Part shown: piece by piece, positions 49,513 through 58,118 of the stretch
How positions within the stretch are numbered: position 1 is the stretch's first letter
Layout of the letters: every line of letters starts with the position of its first letter
The notes under the pieces: model-generated
Seen by the model: only the letters and a program-made list of their open reading frames with translations
Databases searched by the model: none
What the model was told of the DNA's origin: nothing
Assembly: GCF_021044565.1 (NCBI RefSeq)
Contig: NZ_CP087997.1
Coordinates: 310,001 to 374,000, forward strand
Direction of reading: 5' to 3'
DNA length: 64,000 nucleotides
Origin: Subtercola endophyticus
Lineage (GTDB): Bacteria; Actinomycetota; Actinomycetes; Actinomycetales; Microbacteriaceae
Program-made: the position numbers and the translations under genes

Positions 49513-50409
49513 ATGCGTGTATTCATCACCGGCGCATCCGGCTGGATCGGGTCGGCCGTGACCGACGAACTCCTCGCCAACGGATACGACGTGCTCGGTC
49601 TCGCTCGTTCCGACGAGTCTGCGGCCCGACTCGAGGCCAAGGGCGCTCAGGTGCTGCGCGGCGACCTCGACGACCTGGGCGCGCTGCGATCGGGTGCGAG
49701 CGACACCGACGCGACGATCCACTTGGCCAACAAGCACGACTGGGCTCACCCGGAGGTCTCGAACAAGGCCGAGCGTGAGGCGGTCGAGGCCATCGGAGAG
49801 GCACTGGCGGGCTCGAATCGAAAGTTCTTGCTGGCATCGGGCGTGGCCGGGGCGGTTCCCGGCCGGTCGTTGACCGAGAACGACGCTTCGCCGTTCCACG
49901 GTCTCGAGTCGCCCCGCGGCGGCAGCGAGAACCGCGCACTCGAGTTCGTCGAGCAGGGCGTCGGTGCGGTGAGCGTGCGCTTCGCACCGACCGTGCACGG
50001 CGCGGGCGACAAGGGTTTTGTGAAGTTCATCGTCGACGCCGCGAAGGCGTCGGGCGTGTCTGGTTACATCGGCGACGGCACGAACCACTGGCCGGCCGTG
50101 CACCGAACGGATGCCGCGCGCGTCGTACGCCTCGGGCTCGAGAAGGCGGCTCCCGGCACCTTGCTGCACGCCATCGGCGAAGAGGCGATTCCGACCCGCA
50201 CCATCGCCGAGGCCATCGGTCGCGGGCTGGGCCTGCCGGTCGAGTCGATCGCGTCCGAAGATGCACAGGCGCAGTTCGGCACGATCGGCGGCTTCTTCGG
50301 CATGGATATTCCGGCGTCGTCGGCGATCACTCGACAGCTGCTGGGCTGGACGCCGACCGGCCCCACCCTCATCGAAGATCTCGACAGCGGGGTGTATTTC
50401 ACCAGCTGA
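49513..50409 (+). CDS. NAD(P)-dependent SDR-family epimerase/dehydratase
   Basis: Extended SDR, 298 aa. The start MRVFITGASGWIGSAVTDELL gives the GxxGxxG cofactor loop. It has ARSDESAARLEAKGAQVLRGDLDDLGAL, and FLLASGVAGAVPG holds the catalytic Ser region; the usual Y-x-x-x-K is not obvious in SENRALEFV, so a variant active site is possible. GGAAGAAAG precedes the ATG. It is divergent from and likely repressed by the TetR gene. The substrate is unknown; a nucleoside-diphosphate sugar is not implied. Confidence 0.85.
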   Translation: MRVFITGASGWIGSAVTDELLANGYDVLGLARSDESAARLEAKGAQVLRGDLDDLGALRSGASDTDATIHLANKHDWAHPEVSNKAEREAVEAIGEALAGSNRKFLLASGVAGAVPGRSLTENDASPFHGLESPRGGSENRALEFVEQGVGAVSVRFAPTVHGAGDKGFVKFIVDAAKASGVSGYIGDGTNHWPAVHRTDAARVVRLGLEKAAPGTLLHAIGEEAIPTRTIAEAIGRGLGLPVESIASEDAQAQFGTIGGFFGMDIPASSAITRQLLGWTPTGPTLIEDLDSGVYFTS

Positions 50410-50441
50410 CGCTGCTTCACGAGCTGACGCTGCTTCGTGAG
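50406..50441. repeat. 18-bp direct repeat at the end of the epimerase gene
   Basis: CTGACGCTGCTTCACGAG and CTGACGCTGCTTCGTGAG are tandem, beginning in the epimerase stop codon and continuing into the gap; a degenerate third copy starts at 50442. Confidence 0.8.
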
Positions 50442-50538
50442 CTGGCGCCGCCTGCGCGGGCGGACGCTACCCTCGTGAGCCGTGAGCCGTGAGCCTCGAG
50501 CCGCGCGCACGGCGCGAGCCGACGCGGTACGGTCGAGC

Positions 50539-51072
50539 ATGGCTCTGAAGCTGGTCATGCTCGCCGACACACACCTGCCCAAGCGGGCGAAGGCCCTGCC
50601 CGGGCAGGTGTGGCGTGCGGTCGACGAGGCCGATGTGGTGTTCCACGCCGGCGATTGGGTCGACGTGGCAACCCTCGACGCGCTCGAGTCGCGTGCGGCC
50701 CGGCTCGTCGGAGTGTTCGGCAACAACGACGGCCCAGAGCTGCGGGCGCGACTGCCCGAGGTGGCGCGAGTCACGCTCGACGGGCTGCGCTTCGCGATGG
50801 TGCACGAAACCGGGGCGGCGGCCGGCCGGGAGCAGCGCGCTGACCGCGACTTCGCCGATACCGATGTGCTGGTGTTCGGGCACAGCCACATTCCCTGGAA
50901 CACCCGCACGCCGGCCGGAATGCTGCTGCTCAACCCCGGGTCGCCGACCGACCGCCGTCGGCAGCCGGTGGGCACCTTTCTGACGGCCGAGGTCGTCGAT
51001 TCGCAACTGCGGAATGTCGTTCTTGTGCCCGTCGGCGTCGACTCCGAGCCGCCTTCATCCGGCGCCGGATAG
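50539..51072 (+). CDS. Metallophosphoesterase (YfcE/MJ0936-like)
   Basis: A 177-aa calcineurin-like phosphodiesterase. The five metal-binding blocks are present: D-x-H in LADTHLPK, GD in VFHAGDW, GNND in GVFGNNDG, the single His in AMVHE and GHSH in VLVFGHSHIP. The ATG at 50539 places the first block at the N-terminus. It likely hydrolyses cyclic nucleotides or phosphoesters in the cytosol; substrates vary in the family. It overlaps the next gene's ribosome site area. Confidence 0.88.
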   Translation: MALKLVMLADTHLPKRAKALPGQVWRAVDEADVVFHAGDWVDVATLDALESRAARLVGVFGNNDGPELRARLPEVARVTLDGLRFAMVHETGAAAGREQRADRDFADTDVLVFGHSHIPWNTRTPAGMLLLNPGSPTDRRRQPVGTFLTAEVVDSQLRNVVLVPVGVDSEPPSSGAG

Positions 51073-51081
51073 GGTGTGGGC

Positions 51082-51477
51082 ATGTTCATCCGTAAGAACC
51101 GCAAAGAGACGACCCCGACCAGCCCGCGCGAAGAGTCGGTCGGGGTCGGCGCCCTCGTCACGGTGACGGGAGGTGCATCCGGTGCATCCGGTGACTCGGG
51201 CTGGGAGGGGGAGCCCACGGGCGTCGTGATCGGGCCCGGCGACAACGAGATGGCGGGATACCCGGGCCTGGCCCCGGGCGGCCCCATCAGCTGGCTCATC
51301 GCCTTCGCCGAACCGGCTTACAAGGTGGGCAATGCGGTGCCGTTCGATGAGGCGACCGTGGCTGCGCGATTCGTCACGCTGCTGCCGAGCACTGTGGCGA
51401 GCGATGACGATGGCGCGGGTGATGACGGTCGCCACACCGACCCGACTGCCCACGACTCCGGCACCGAGGCGCTGTAA
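51082..51477 (+). CDS. Hypothetical 131-aa protein
   Basis: Not recognised. From the ATG at 51082, a short basic start (MFIRKNRKET) is followed by a Gly/Ser-rich stretch with GASGASGDSG and then an acidic, low-complexity C-terminus (SDDDGAGDDGRH). The middle (PGLAPGGPISWLIAFAEPAYKVGNAVPFDEATVAARFV) looks folded. It has no signal peptide. It lies 9 bp after the phosphoesterase stop and its stop is 4 bp from the convergent PucR gene, so it is a likely operon partner of the esterase. Confidence 0.6.
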   Translation: MFIRKNRKETTPTSPREESVGVGALVTVTGGASGASGDSGWEGEPTGVVIGPGDNEMAGYPGLAPGGPISWLIAFAEPAYKVGNAVPFDEATVAARFVTLLPSTVASDDDGAGDDGRHTDPTAHDSGTEAL

Positions 51478-51481
51478 GGCG

Positions 51482-52564
51482 TCAGCCGAACACGTTCGTC
51501 GAGAGGTAGTACAGCCGAAGGGCGAGTTCCAGACGCGTCTGGCCGCTCATGGTGCGCACATCGAAGCCGAGCGCCTGGGAATAATCGGCGACCCTGGCCT
51601 GCACGGTCGAATGGTGCATCCCGAGTTCACGGGCGGCGGCTCTGGCGCTGCCGGTCGCGACCATCGCTTCGACGAGATCGCGCGCGGCTCCCGGCGACCC
51701 GATCAGGCGTTTCAGAGCGAGCACGTCGGGGTGGTCGCCATCACGCTCGTCAGCGGCCTCCGCCAGCATCAACACGGCCCCGAGGTCGTCGGCCTGCACC
51801 ACCGGCTCCCGCTCGCTCGTCATGCGCAGGGCCAGTAACGCCGAACTCCACGATCGGTCGAGTTCGCCCGGCGGTACTGCGAAGCCGACGCCAACGCGCT
51901 CCACAAAGGGCACCGCGACGGGCTCAGCGACGGGTCCATCGACGGGCTCAGCGACGGGATCAGCGACGCTCGCGTTGGTCGTACCATGGCGGGCCGGCCG
52001 GATGACCGCCCGCACCGCTCCGACCCGGGTCACCATCACGGTCTGATGGCCACCCGGCGCCGAAGACAGCGCCGGCATCGCGCTCACGCAGTAGTCTGCG
52101 GTCATGTCGAGTTTGAGCTGAGTCGCTGCCGTCAGCCGATCCGCGCGCGGAGCAGCGAAATCCACGACCGTCTCCACTGCCCTTCGCGCAGCCACGACGG
52201 GCGCCGAGCGCTCGAACGTGATGCTCAACGCGATCACCAGGCGCTCGAGAATCATCTCGTCGTTGGCATGCGCCGGCCCCACCCGCTCGAGCCACGCGTA
52301 CCCGCCGTCACCGAGCGGATGCCGCGGCCACAGTGGGGGCGACGCTGTGGCGTCGACGGGCGAACGGATGCCCGTGGCATCCACTCGCCGCTGAGTGCCC
52401 GCAGCGGCGAATCCCGCCGCGCACCCGCTCAGCACCGCCGCCCCGCGCAGAAGCACCTCGGTGTTCGCGTGGCCGTCGACGAGCGCATCGAAGTACGCGA
52501 TGACCTTCAGGCTCTCGCTCGCCTCTGGATCGAGCGCGGTGAGGCGCCCCACGAGCTGATGCAT
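51482..52564 (-). CDS. PucR C-terminal helix-turn-helix regulator
   Basis: A 360-aa regulator. The C-terminal about 70 residues (LKRLIGSPGAARDLVEAMVATGSARAAARELGMHHSTVQARVADYSQALGF) are the PucR HTH_30 domain. The N-terminal 180 residues carry a variable sensor, and between about 195 and 220 lies a Pro/Ala/Val/Glu/Asp tandem repeat from a 12-bp DNA repeat. The ATG at 52564 (MHQLVGRL) is used; one 9 nt earlier exists. It converges on the hypothetical gene and is divergent from nothing. Its target is unknown. Confidence 0.8.
   Translation of the reverse strand: MHQLVGRLTALDPEASESLKVIAYFDALVDGHANTEVLLRGAAVLSGCAAGFAAAGTQRRVDATGIRSPVDATASPPLWPRHPLGDGGYAWLERVGPAHANDEMILERLVIALSITFERSAPVVAARRAVETVVDFAAPRADRLTAATQLKLDMTADYCVSAMPALSSAPGGHQTVMVTRVGAVRAVIRPARHGTTNASVADPVAEPVDGPVAEPVAVPFVERVGVGFAVPPGELDRSWSSALLALRMTSEREPVVQADDLGAVLMLAEAADERDGDHPDVLALKRLIGSPGAARDLVEAMVATGSARAAARELGMHHSTVQARVADYSQALGFDVRTMSGQTRLELALRLYYLSTNVFG
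51915..51962. repeat. 12-bp tandem repeat in the PucR gene
   Basis: GCGACGGGCTCA, GCGACGGGTCCA, TCGACGGGCTCA and GCGACGGGATCA in 12-bp register. On the coding strand it gives repeats of P-V-A-E/D type in an interdomain linker. Confidence 0.85.
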
Positions 52565-52642
52565 CTTCGCCACTCATCTCACGAACTGTTGCGCCCACCC
52601 TACCTCTGTCGTCGCGGCGACAGAAGGGGTGGGCGCCTCGCG

Positions 52643-53647
52643 TCACGCGCCGAGCAGCCGCCGCACCCAGGCTGTGCGGGTCTCACGCATGGCCACCGAA
52701 AGCGCGGCCTGGGGAGCCATCATGTCGAAGCCGTGGAACCCGCCCGGCCAGACGTGCAGTTCGGCGATGCCGCCGTCGGCCCAGATCTTCGACGCGTAGG
52801 CGACGTCTTCGTCGCGGAACACCTCAGACGACCCGCAGTCGAGGTAGGCCGGCGGCAGGTTCGACAGGTCGGTCGCCCGCGAAGGTGCGGCGTAGATCGA
52901 CACGGCATCGGTCTTGCGTCGATCGCCGAGCAGGGCATCCCACCCGGTGTCGTTGCTGCCGCGATCCCAGACGCCGATCTGGTCGATCTGGTGGCTCGAG
53001 ACCGTCTCGTTGCGATCATCCAGCATGCCGTAGATGATCACTTGGCCTGCCAGCGCGGGGCCGCCCTTGTCACGTGCCAACAGCGTCACGCCCGCGCAAA
53101 GGCCGCCACCCGCGCTCGCACCGGCGATGATCAGTCGGCTGGCGTCGAAGCCGAGCTCGTCGGCGTGTTCGGCGGTGTACACCAGGCCGGTGTAGCAGTC
53201 GTCGACGAGGGCGGGGTCAGGATGCTCGGGGGCGAGCCGGTACTCCACCGTCACCGCAACGGCGTCGAACTCTTCCACCCAGTCGAGAATCGTGTCGATG
53301 CCGGTGAAGCGGTCGCCGATGATCATGCCGCCGCCGTGCGTGTGATAAATGCCCGGCCCTCCTGCCACATGGTCGGCCCGCTTGAAAATACTGATGGTGA
53401 TGTCAGGCGCGCCGGCCGGGCCGGGAATGGCTCGATCTTCGCGAACCACGTCTACAGAGCGAGCCGCGAGCACCTCGTCGATGGGCGGCGTGACGTTCGC
53501 CGAGCGCATCGGGCCGATCATCTCCGTCGTGAGAGTCGACGGCATCTGGGCGCCGAGAACCGCGAGCACGGCGGCGAGTTCGGGGTCGAACGGCGGGGCC
53601 GGGCGGTACTCGGTGGTGGGGGTAGTGGGGGATTCTGCAATGGACAT
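52643..53647 (-). CDS. HSL-family esterase (alpha/beta hydrolase)
   Basis: A 334-aa cytosolic esterase of the hormone-sensitive-lipase group. The oxyanion HGGG is in YHTHGGGMIIGD, the nucleophile in GASAGGG (IIAGASAGGGLCAG), and YRLAPEHP is the family block before the elbow. The acid lies in SSEVFRDED and the His in WPGGFHGFD. The ATG at 53647 has a GGAGG site. It is divergent from the DoxX_2 gene, with an inverted repeat CGGCCAC/GTGGCCG (53668-53687) in the promoter gap. Confidence 0.9.
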   Translation of the reverse strand: MSIAESPTTPTTEYRPAPPFDPELAAVLAVLGAQMPSTLTTEMIGPMRSANVTPPIDEVLAARSVDVVREDRAIPGPAGAPDITISIFKRADHVAGGPGIYHTHGGGMIIGDRFTGIDTILDWVEEFDAVAVTVEYRLAPEHPDPALVDDCYTGLVYTAEHADELGFDASRLIIAGASAGGGLCAGVTLLARDKGGPALAGQVIIYGMLDDRNETVSSHQIDQIGVWDRGSNDTGWDALLGDRRKTDAVSIYAAPSRATDLSNLPPAYLDCGSSEVFRDEDVAYASKIWADGGIAELHVWPGGFHGFDMMAPQAALSVAMRETRTAWVRRLLGA

Positions 53648-53667
53648 CAAGGCCTCCGTTGGTCTCG

Positions 53668-53687
53668 CGGCCACCTCACTGTGGCCG
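53668..53687. promoter_or_regulatory. Inverted repeat in the esterase/DoxX_2 divergent region
   Basis: CGGCCAC (53668-53674) and GTGGCCG (53681-53687) are perfect 7-bp arms with a 6-bp gap, 20-40 bp upstream of the esterase ATG. A regulator binding here could control both divergent genes; no local regulator is obvious. Confidence 0.5.
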
Positions 53688-53795
53688 TGTACTTCAGCAT
53701 GCACGTCTCGCCGGGTAGCTGTCGAGCCGCCAGGCGGGCAACCTTTCGGCCGAATACTGGCCGGGTGGCGGGCGGGCGCTTTCGGCCGGGGCACA

Positions 53796-54170
53796 ATGAG
53801 CAGTATGGAGATTGCCTACTGGATCGTCGCCGGCGTACTTGCTGTGTTCTACCTGTACTCGGGCGCCATGAAGATCGCGCGCAACCGAACTCAGCTGAAA
53901 ACGATGATGAAGTGGGTCGAAACCGCGCCGATGCCGGCGGTCAAGCTCATCGGAATCCTCGAGGTGCTCGCTGCGATCGGCCTCATTCTGCCCCCGCTCA
54001 CCGGCATCGCGCCGTGGCTCGCGCTCGCGGCAGCCATCGGGCTCGTGCTGGTGCAGATCGGGGCGATCATTCTGCACCTGGCACGCAAAGAAGCGCGACA
54101 GCTCGGGTTGAACGTCGCGCTTCTTGTGCTTGCGGTGGTCGCCGTGTGGTTGGCGACCGTCTGGCTGTAG
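53796..54170 (+). CDS. DoxX-like family protein (DoxX_2 type)
   Basis: A 124-aa integral membrane protein with four helices, starting at the ATG at 53796 after CGGGGC; ATG 53805 is also in frame. WIVAGVLAVFYLYSGAMKIARN, ILEVLAAIGLILPPLTGI, LALAAAIGLVLVQIGAIILHLARKEAR, LLVLAVVAVWLATVW. The G-x-x-K-x-x-x-R-type loop is typical of DoxX_2. A redox or quinone link is known for DoxX relatives; the reaction here is unknown. Confidence 0.8.
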   Translation: MSSMEIAYWIVAGVLAVFYLYSGAMKIARNRTQLKTMMKWVETAPMPAVKLIGILEVLAAIGLILPPLTGIAPWLALAAAIGLVLVQIGAIILHLARKEARQLGLNVALLVLAVVAVWLATVWL

Positions 54171-54183
54171 GGCGTGCCTCGCC

Positions 54184-54666
54184 TTAGCTGGTGGGTCGGT
54201 CGAACCGTGCGCCTTCGGGCTTCGGGCCGGTGAGAACGAACACCAGCAGAATGATGCCGCCGACGAGCGGGATCAGGGCGATGAAGATCCACCAGAAGGA
54301 GTGGTTGGCGTCGTGCAGGCGACGCGAAAGCAGCGCGAGTCCCGGAATCAGAATCACGAGGGCCCACACGAGGTAGATGATGTAGACGACGGTGCCGCCC
54401 GCTGTCATTCCGTTGCCGTTCATGTTGTTTCCGCCAGTGGCCTGCAGAATGATGCTGAAGATCACGCCGATCACGGCCGACACCAGAAACCACCACCAGT
54501 ACTCGGCGCGGCTCGCGCGGCCCGAGAACGTGGCGTACTTGGTGAAGAAGCGTCTGACGGCGACGCCGAACGGCGCGTTGTAATACGGAGCCCAGAGCGG
54601 CACCGGGCCGCTCGGAACGTTCGAGGCCTGCTGCGGCGGAAGAGGCGGCGGCGGTGGCATGGTCAC
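54184..54666 (-). CDS. DUF805 membrane protein
   Basis: A 160-aa protein. The DUF805 core is FFTKYATFSGRASRAEYWWWFLVSAVIGVI, then PGLALLSRRLHDANHSFWWIFIALIPLVGGIILLVFVLTGP, with the R-R-L-H-D-A signature and about three to four helices. The Pro-rich N-terminus (PPPPPLPPQQ) is disordered. The start is GTG 54666 behind GGGGA; ATG 54660 is also possible. Function unknown; the family is small, inner membrane. Confidence 0.87.
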   Translation of the reverse strand: MTMPPPPPLPPQQASNVPSGPVPLWAPYYNAPFGVAVRRFFTKYATFSGRASRAEYWWWFLVSAVIGVIFSIILQATGGNNMNGNGMTAGGTVVYIIYLVWALVILIPGLALLSRRLHDANHSFWWIFIALIPLVGGIILLVFVLTGPKPEGARFDRPTS

Positions 54667-54813
54667 GATGTGATTCCCCAGTTTCTGTATTCGCGATCGA
54701 ATGTCGACGGCGCCACCATACTGGCATCTCCTCGCTCGCTGGGGGGTGAATCAGCTCACTTCGCGTGTCGGGCGGCTGCGCCGCCTGTCATTTGTACGGC
54801 CTACGTGTATTGG

Positions 54814-56700
54814 CTACTTGTGTCGGGGCTTGCGTGTCGGGCGGGTGTCGTTACCGTCGAAGTCGGGCCGGCCCGGTCGGTCGTAGCTGCGTGCGCCGCC
54901 GCCACGGCGGTCGGGCTTGATCTCGATGAGCTTGCCACTGATGCGGGTGTCGCGAAGCTTCTCGAGTACGCGGCTGGGCATATCCGCAGGCAGTTCGACG
55001 ATCGAGAAGTCGGGTTTGATGTCGATGTGCCCGAAGTCCTCTCGGCTGAGGCCGCCCTCGTTGGCGAGGGCTCCGACGATCTGGCGCGGCTCGACCTTCT
55101 GACGCTTTCCTACTTCGATGCGGTACGGCGACATGGGCTTCGAGCCGCGCGGAGCCCGGTCGGGGCGCTCGCCCCGGGCATCCTGCCCGCCGTAGCCACC
55201 GGATGCACCGCCGCGCGAGTCGCGGGCGCCTCTGTCTTCTCGGCTCGGGTAACCACCACTCGCGCGGTCTTCGCGGTTGTCGCGCTCGAAGCGCTGGGCG
55301 CGGGAGTCTTCGGGTTCGAGCAGCAGGGGAGTGTCGCCCTGAGCCACCACGGCGAGGGCCGCCGCGACGTCGCCCTCGGGAACATCGTGGTGCTCCACGT
55401 AGTGGCCCACGATGTCGCGGAACGCGGAGATGCGGTCTTGCTGCGAGAGCGCGGCCGTGATGGCGTCGTCGAACCGGGTGAGCCGCGTGCTGTTGACGTC
55501 GTCGACCGAGGGCAGCTGCATCTGTGTGAGGGGCTGGCGCGTGGCCTTCTCGATGGCGCCGAGCAGGCGGCGCTCCCGCGGGGTCACGAAGCTGATGGCG
55601 GCTCCGCTGCGCCCGGCGCGACCCGTGCGGCCGATACGGTGCACGTACGACTCGGTGTCGATGGGAATGTCGAAGTTCACCACGTGGCTGATGCGGTCGA
55701 CGTCGAGGCCGCGTGCCGCGACATCCGTTGCGACCAGAATGTCGAGCTTGCCGCTCTTGAGCTGGTTGACCGTTCGTTCGCGCTGGGCCTGGGCGACGTC
55801 GCCCGAGATGGCGGCGGCGGAGTATCCGCGGGCGCGCAGCTTCTCGGCGAGCGTCTCGGTCTCGCTCTTGGTGCGAACGAACACGATCATGCCCTCGAAG
55901 TTCTCGGTTTCGAGAATGCGGGTCAGGGCATCCACTTTCTGTGGATACGAGACCACCAGATAACGCTGCGTCGTGTTCGCCGAGGTGGTGGTCTTGTTCT
56001 TGACCGTGATCTCTTCGGCGTCGTGCAGGTACTGCTTGGAGATGCGGCGGATGGGCGCCGGCATCGTGGCCGAGAACAGGGCGACCTGCTTGTCGTCGGG
56101 AGTGTCTGCGAGAATCGTCTCGACGTCTTCGGCGAAGCCCATCTTGAGCATCTCGTCGGCCTCGTCGAGCACCAGGTACTTGAGCTCGGAGAGGTCGAGC
56201 GTGCCCTTGGCGAGGTGATCCATGATGCGGCCGGGCGTGCCGACGACCACGTGCACTCCACGGCGAAGCGCCGAGAGTTGCACGCCGTACGCTTGGCCGC
56301 CGTAAACAGGCAGCACGTGTACTCCCCGCATCTGCGAGGCGTACTGCTCGAAAGCCTCACAGACCTGAAGCGCCAGCTCGCGGGTGGGGGAGAGCACCAG
56401 CGCCTGCGGCTTCTTCTGCGACACGTCGAGCCGGGAGAGGATGGGCAACGCGAAGGCGGCCGTCTTGCCGGTTCCGGTCTGGGCCAGGCCGACGACGTCG
56501 CGGCCCGCCAGCAGCGGGGGGATCGTGGCGGCCTGGATGGCCGAGGGAGTCTCGTAGCCGATCTCACGCACGGCCTTCAGTACCGCGTCGCTCAGACCCA
56601 GGTCAGCGAACGTGACGGCATTCTCCCCGGATGTGTTCTCGGAGTTCTCGTCGTCGTTCGTTTTCGCCTGCTCGGCCGCGGGGGCCACGTCTGTACTCAT
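54814..56700 (-). CDS. deaD: DEAD-box ATP-dependent RNA helicase with DbpA-type RNA-binding domain
   Basis: RNA helicase, 628 aa. Motifs: Q motif and PSAIQAATIPPLL, Walker A AQTGTGKT, PTRELALQV, TPGR, DEAD in YLVLDEADEML, SAT, then ARGLDVDRI and HRIGRTGRAG. An Arg/Gly-rich linker and a DbpA RNA-binding domain (SPYRIEVGKRQKVEPRQIVGALANEGG...) follow, and a basic tail ends the protein. The ATG overlaps the sigma-factor stop as ATGA, so the two are coupled. It probably aids ribosome assembly or mRNA decay in cold. Confidence 0.93.
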   Translation of the reverse strand: MSTDVAPAAEQAKTNDDENSENTSGENAVTFADLGLSDAVLKAVREIGYETPSAIQAATIPPLLAGRDVVGLAQTGTGKTAAFALPILSRLDVSQKKPQALVLSPTRELALQVCEAFEQYASQMRGVHVLPVYGGQAYGVQLSALRRGVHVVVGTPGRIMDHLAKGTLDLSELKYLVLDEADEMLKMGFAEDVETILADTPDDKQVALFSATMPAPIRRISKQYLHDAEEITVKNKTTTSANTTQRYLVVSYPQKVDALTRILETENFEGMIVFVRTKSETETLAEKLRARGYSAAAISGDVAQAQRERTVNQLKSGKLDILVATDVAARGLDVDRISHVVNFDIPIDTESYVHRIGRTGRAGRSGAAISFVTPRERRLLGAIEKATRQPLTQMQLPSVDDVNSTRLTRFDDAITAALSQQDRISAFRDIVGHYVEHHDVPEGDVAAALAVVAQGDTPLLLEPEDSRAQRFERDNREDRASGGYPSREDRGARDSRGGASGGYGGQDARGERPDRAPRGSKPMSPYRIEVGKRQKVEPRQIVGALANEGGLSREDFGHIDIKPDFSIVELPADMPSRVLEKLRDTRISGKLIEIKPDRRGGGARSYDRPGRPDFDGNDTRPTRKPRHK

Positions 56701-57272
56701 ACCCAAACGGTAGTCGCATTGTGCTCCTGCAGTAGCACGCGAAGGGCCGCCAGACCACGCCGGATGTGCCAATTCGCCGTGCTCAACGGAATCCCGAGGC
56801 ACCGCGCCACCTCGGTACGGCTCAACTGCTGCAGAAAACACAGCTCGATGGCCCGTCGCTGAGCCTCCGGAAGCGTGTCGAGGGCGCCCAGCACCCGCTC
56901 GAAATCGAGTCGCACCTCGACCACCTGCGCCGGGTCGTCTGCAACCTCGGTGAAATCGCGAATGCCGATGCGCACGTCGCGCAGGCGACTCGACTCGGCG
57001 GCTCGCACACGGTCGATGGCTCGCCGACGGGCGATCATCTTCATCCAGGTGGCAAGGCCCGACCTGCTCGAATCGAACCGTGCGGCTGTCTGCCACACCT
57101 CCACCAGAACCTCCTGCGCCACCTCCTCCGACTGCGCGTGATCGAGCAGAATAGCCTGCACCGCGGCGAGCAGGGGCTGGAACATTCCGCGATAGAGCGT
57201 GTCGAAGGCCACACCGTCGCCGCGTCGCACGTCGGCGAAAAGAGCTTCTCTGTTGTCGATGGTCAGGCTCAT
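56697..57272 (-). CDS. ECF-type sigma factor (SigK-like)
   Basis: A 191-aa alternative sigma factor. Region 2 is DTLYRGMFQPLLAAVQAILLDHAQSEEVAQEVLVEVWQTAARFD and WMKMIARRRAIDRVRA; region 4 is LPEAQRRAIELCFLQQLSRTEVARCLGIPLSTANWHIRRGLAALRVLL. SigK-like features are the spacing and the RAIELCF segment. No anti-sigma gene (RskA type) is adjacent; the downstream overlap is with the helicase. The ATG at 57272 has a weak ribosome site. Confidence 0.87.
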   Translation of the reverse strand: MSLTIDNREALFADVRRGDGVAFDTLYRGMFQPLLAAVQAILLDHAQSEEVAQEVLVEVWQTAARFDSSRSGLATWMKMIARRRAIDRVRAAESSRLRDVRIGIRDFTEVADDPAQVVEVRLDFERVLGALDTLPEAQRRAIELCFLQQLSRTEVARCLGIPLSTANWHIRRGLAALRVLLQEHNATTVWV

Positions 57273-57386
57273 GAAACCGACGCTATGTCGAGCGCGACTG
57301 TCGTTCACGGCCGCAAAGCTTACGAAATGCGGACGGATGCCCGTACCGAGACCACCGCGTGCTCGCCGAACCGTACTGTTGAAAAG

Positions 57387-58118
57387 GTGAACACTATTCC
57401 GGCGATGCGAGACCTCGCCGATCGTCGTGTTCTGGTGGTCGAAGACGACCCGACGGTCTCTGAAGTCGCTGCGACCTACCTTCGGTCGGCCGAGTTCGTG
57501 GTCGATACGGTCACCGACGGATTCTCTGCCCTCGCCCTCATCGAACGACGGATGCCCGACCTCATCGTTCTCGACCGCATGCTGCCCGGCGTCGACGGAG
57601 TCGAGGTCTGTCGCCGGGTGCGGCTCGGGTCGGCGGTGCCGATCATTCTTCTCACGGCGCTCGGAAGCGAAGAAGACCGTATTCTCGGGCTTGAAGCCGG
57701 TGCCGACGACTACCTGACCAAGCCGTTTTCGCCCCGCGAACTGGTGCTGCGGGTGCAGTCGATTCTGCGTCGATCGCTGGGGGAATTCACGGCCGAGACG
57801 GAATTCGAGTTCGGCGGTTTTGTGCTCGATCCGTCTGCCCGAACGGTGACGCGCGACGGTGATCCGATCGCCCTCACCGCGCGCGAGTTCGACCTGCTCG
57901 CGTTCTTCTTGAAACGACCTCGGCAGGTGTTCAGCCGAAGCGAACTGCTGCGCGCGGTGTGGGGGTGGACGCACGGCGACATGTCGACCGTCACCGTGCA
58001 CGTGCGCCGGCTGAGAGAGAAGATCGAGGTCGACCCCCGAGCGCCTCAGCTGCTATGCACCGTGTGGGGTGTCGGTTATCGTTTCGACGCCGAAGCGAGT
58101 ACCGATGCCCTGGTCTGA
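57387..58118 (+). CDS. OmpR-family response regulator
   Basis: A 243-aa regulator. Receiver: Glu19-Asp20-Asp21, phospho-acceptor Asp63 (LIVLDRMLP), Thr in LLTALGSEED and Lys in YLTKPFSPREL. Winged helix: FGGFVLDPSARTVTRDGDP, then RLREKIEVDPRAP and VWGVGYRF. The start is GTG 57387; an ATG at 57405 is close to the usual N-terminus of such proteins. Coupled to the kinase by a 14-nt overlap. Signal and targets unknown. Confidence 0.92.
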   Translation: MNTIPAMRDLADRRVLVVEDDPTVSEVAATYLRSAEFVVDTVTDGFSALALIERRMPDLIVLDRMLPGVDGVEVCRRVRLGSAVPIILLTALGSEEDRILGLEAGADDYLTKPFSPRELVLRVQSILRRSLGEFTAETEFEFGGFVLDPSARTVTRDGDPIALTAREFDLLAFFLKRPRQVFSRSELLRAVWGWTHGDMSTVTVHVRRLREKIEVDPRAPQLLCTVWGVGYRFDAEASTDALV

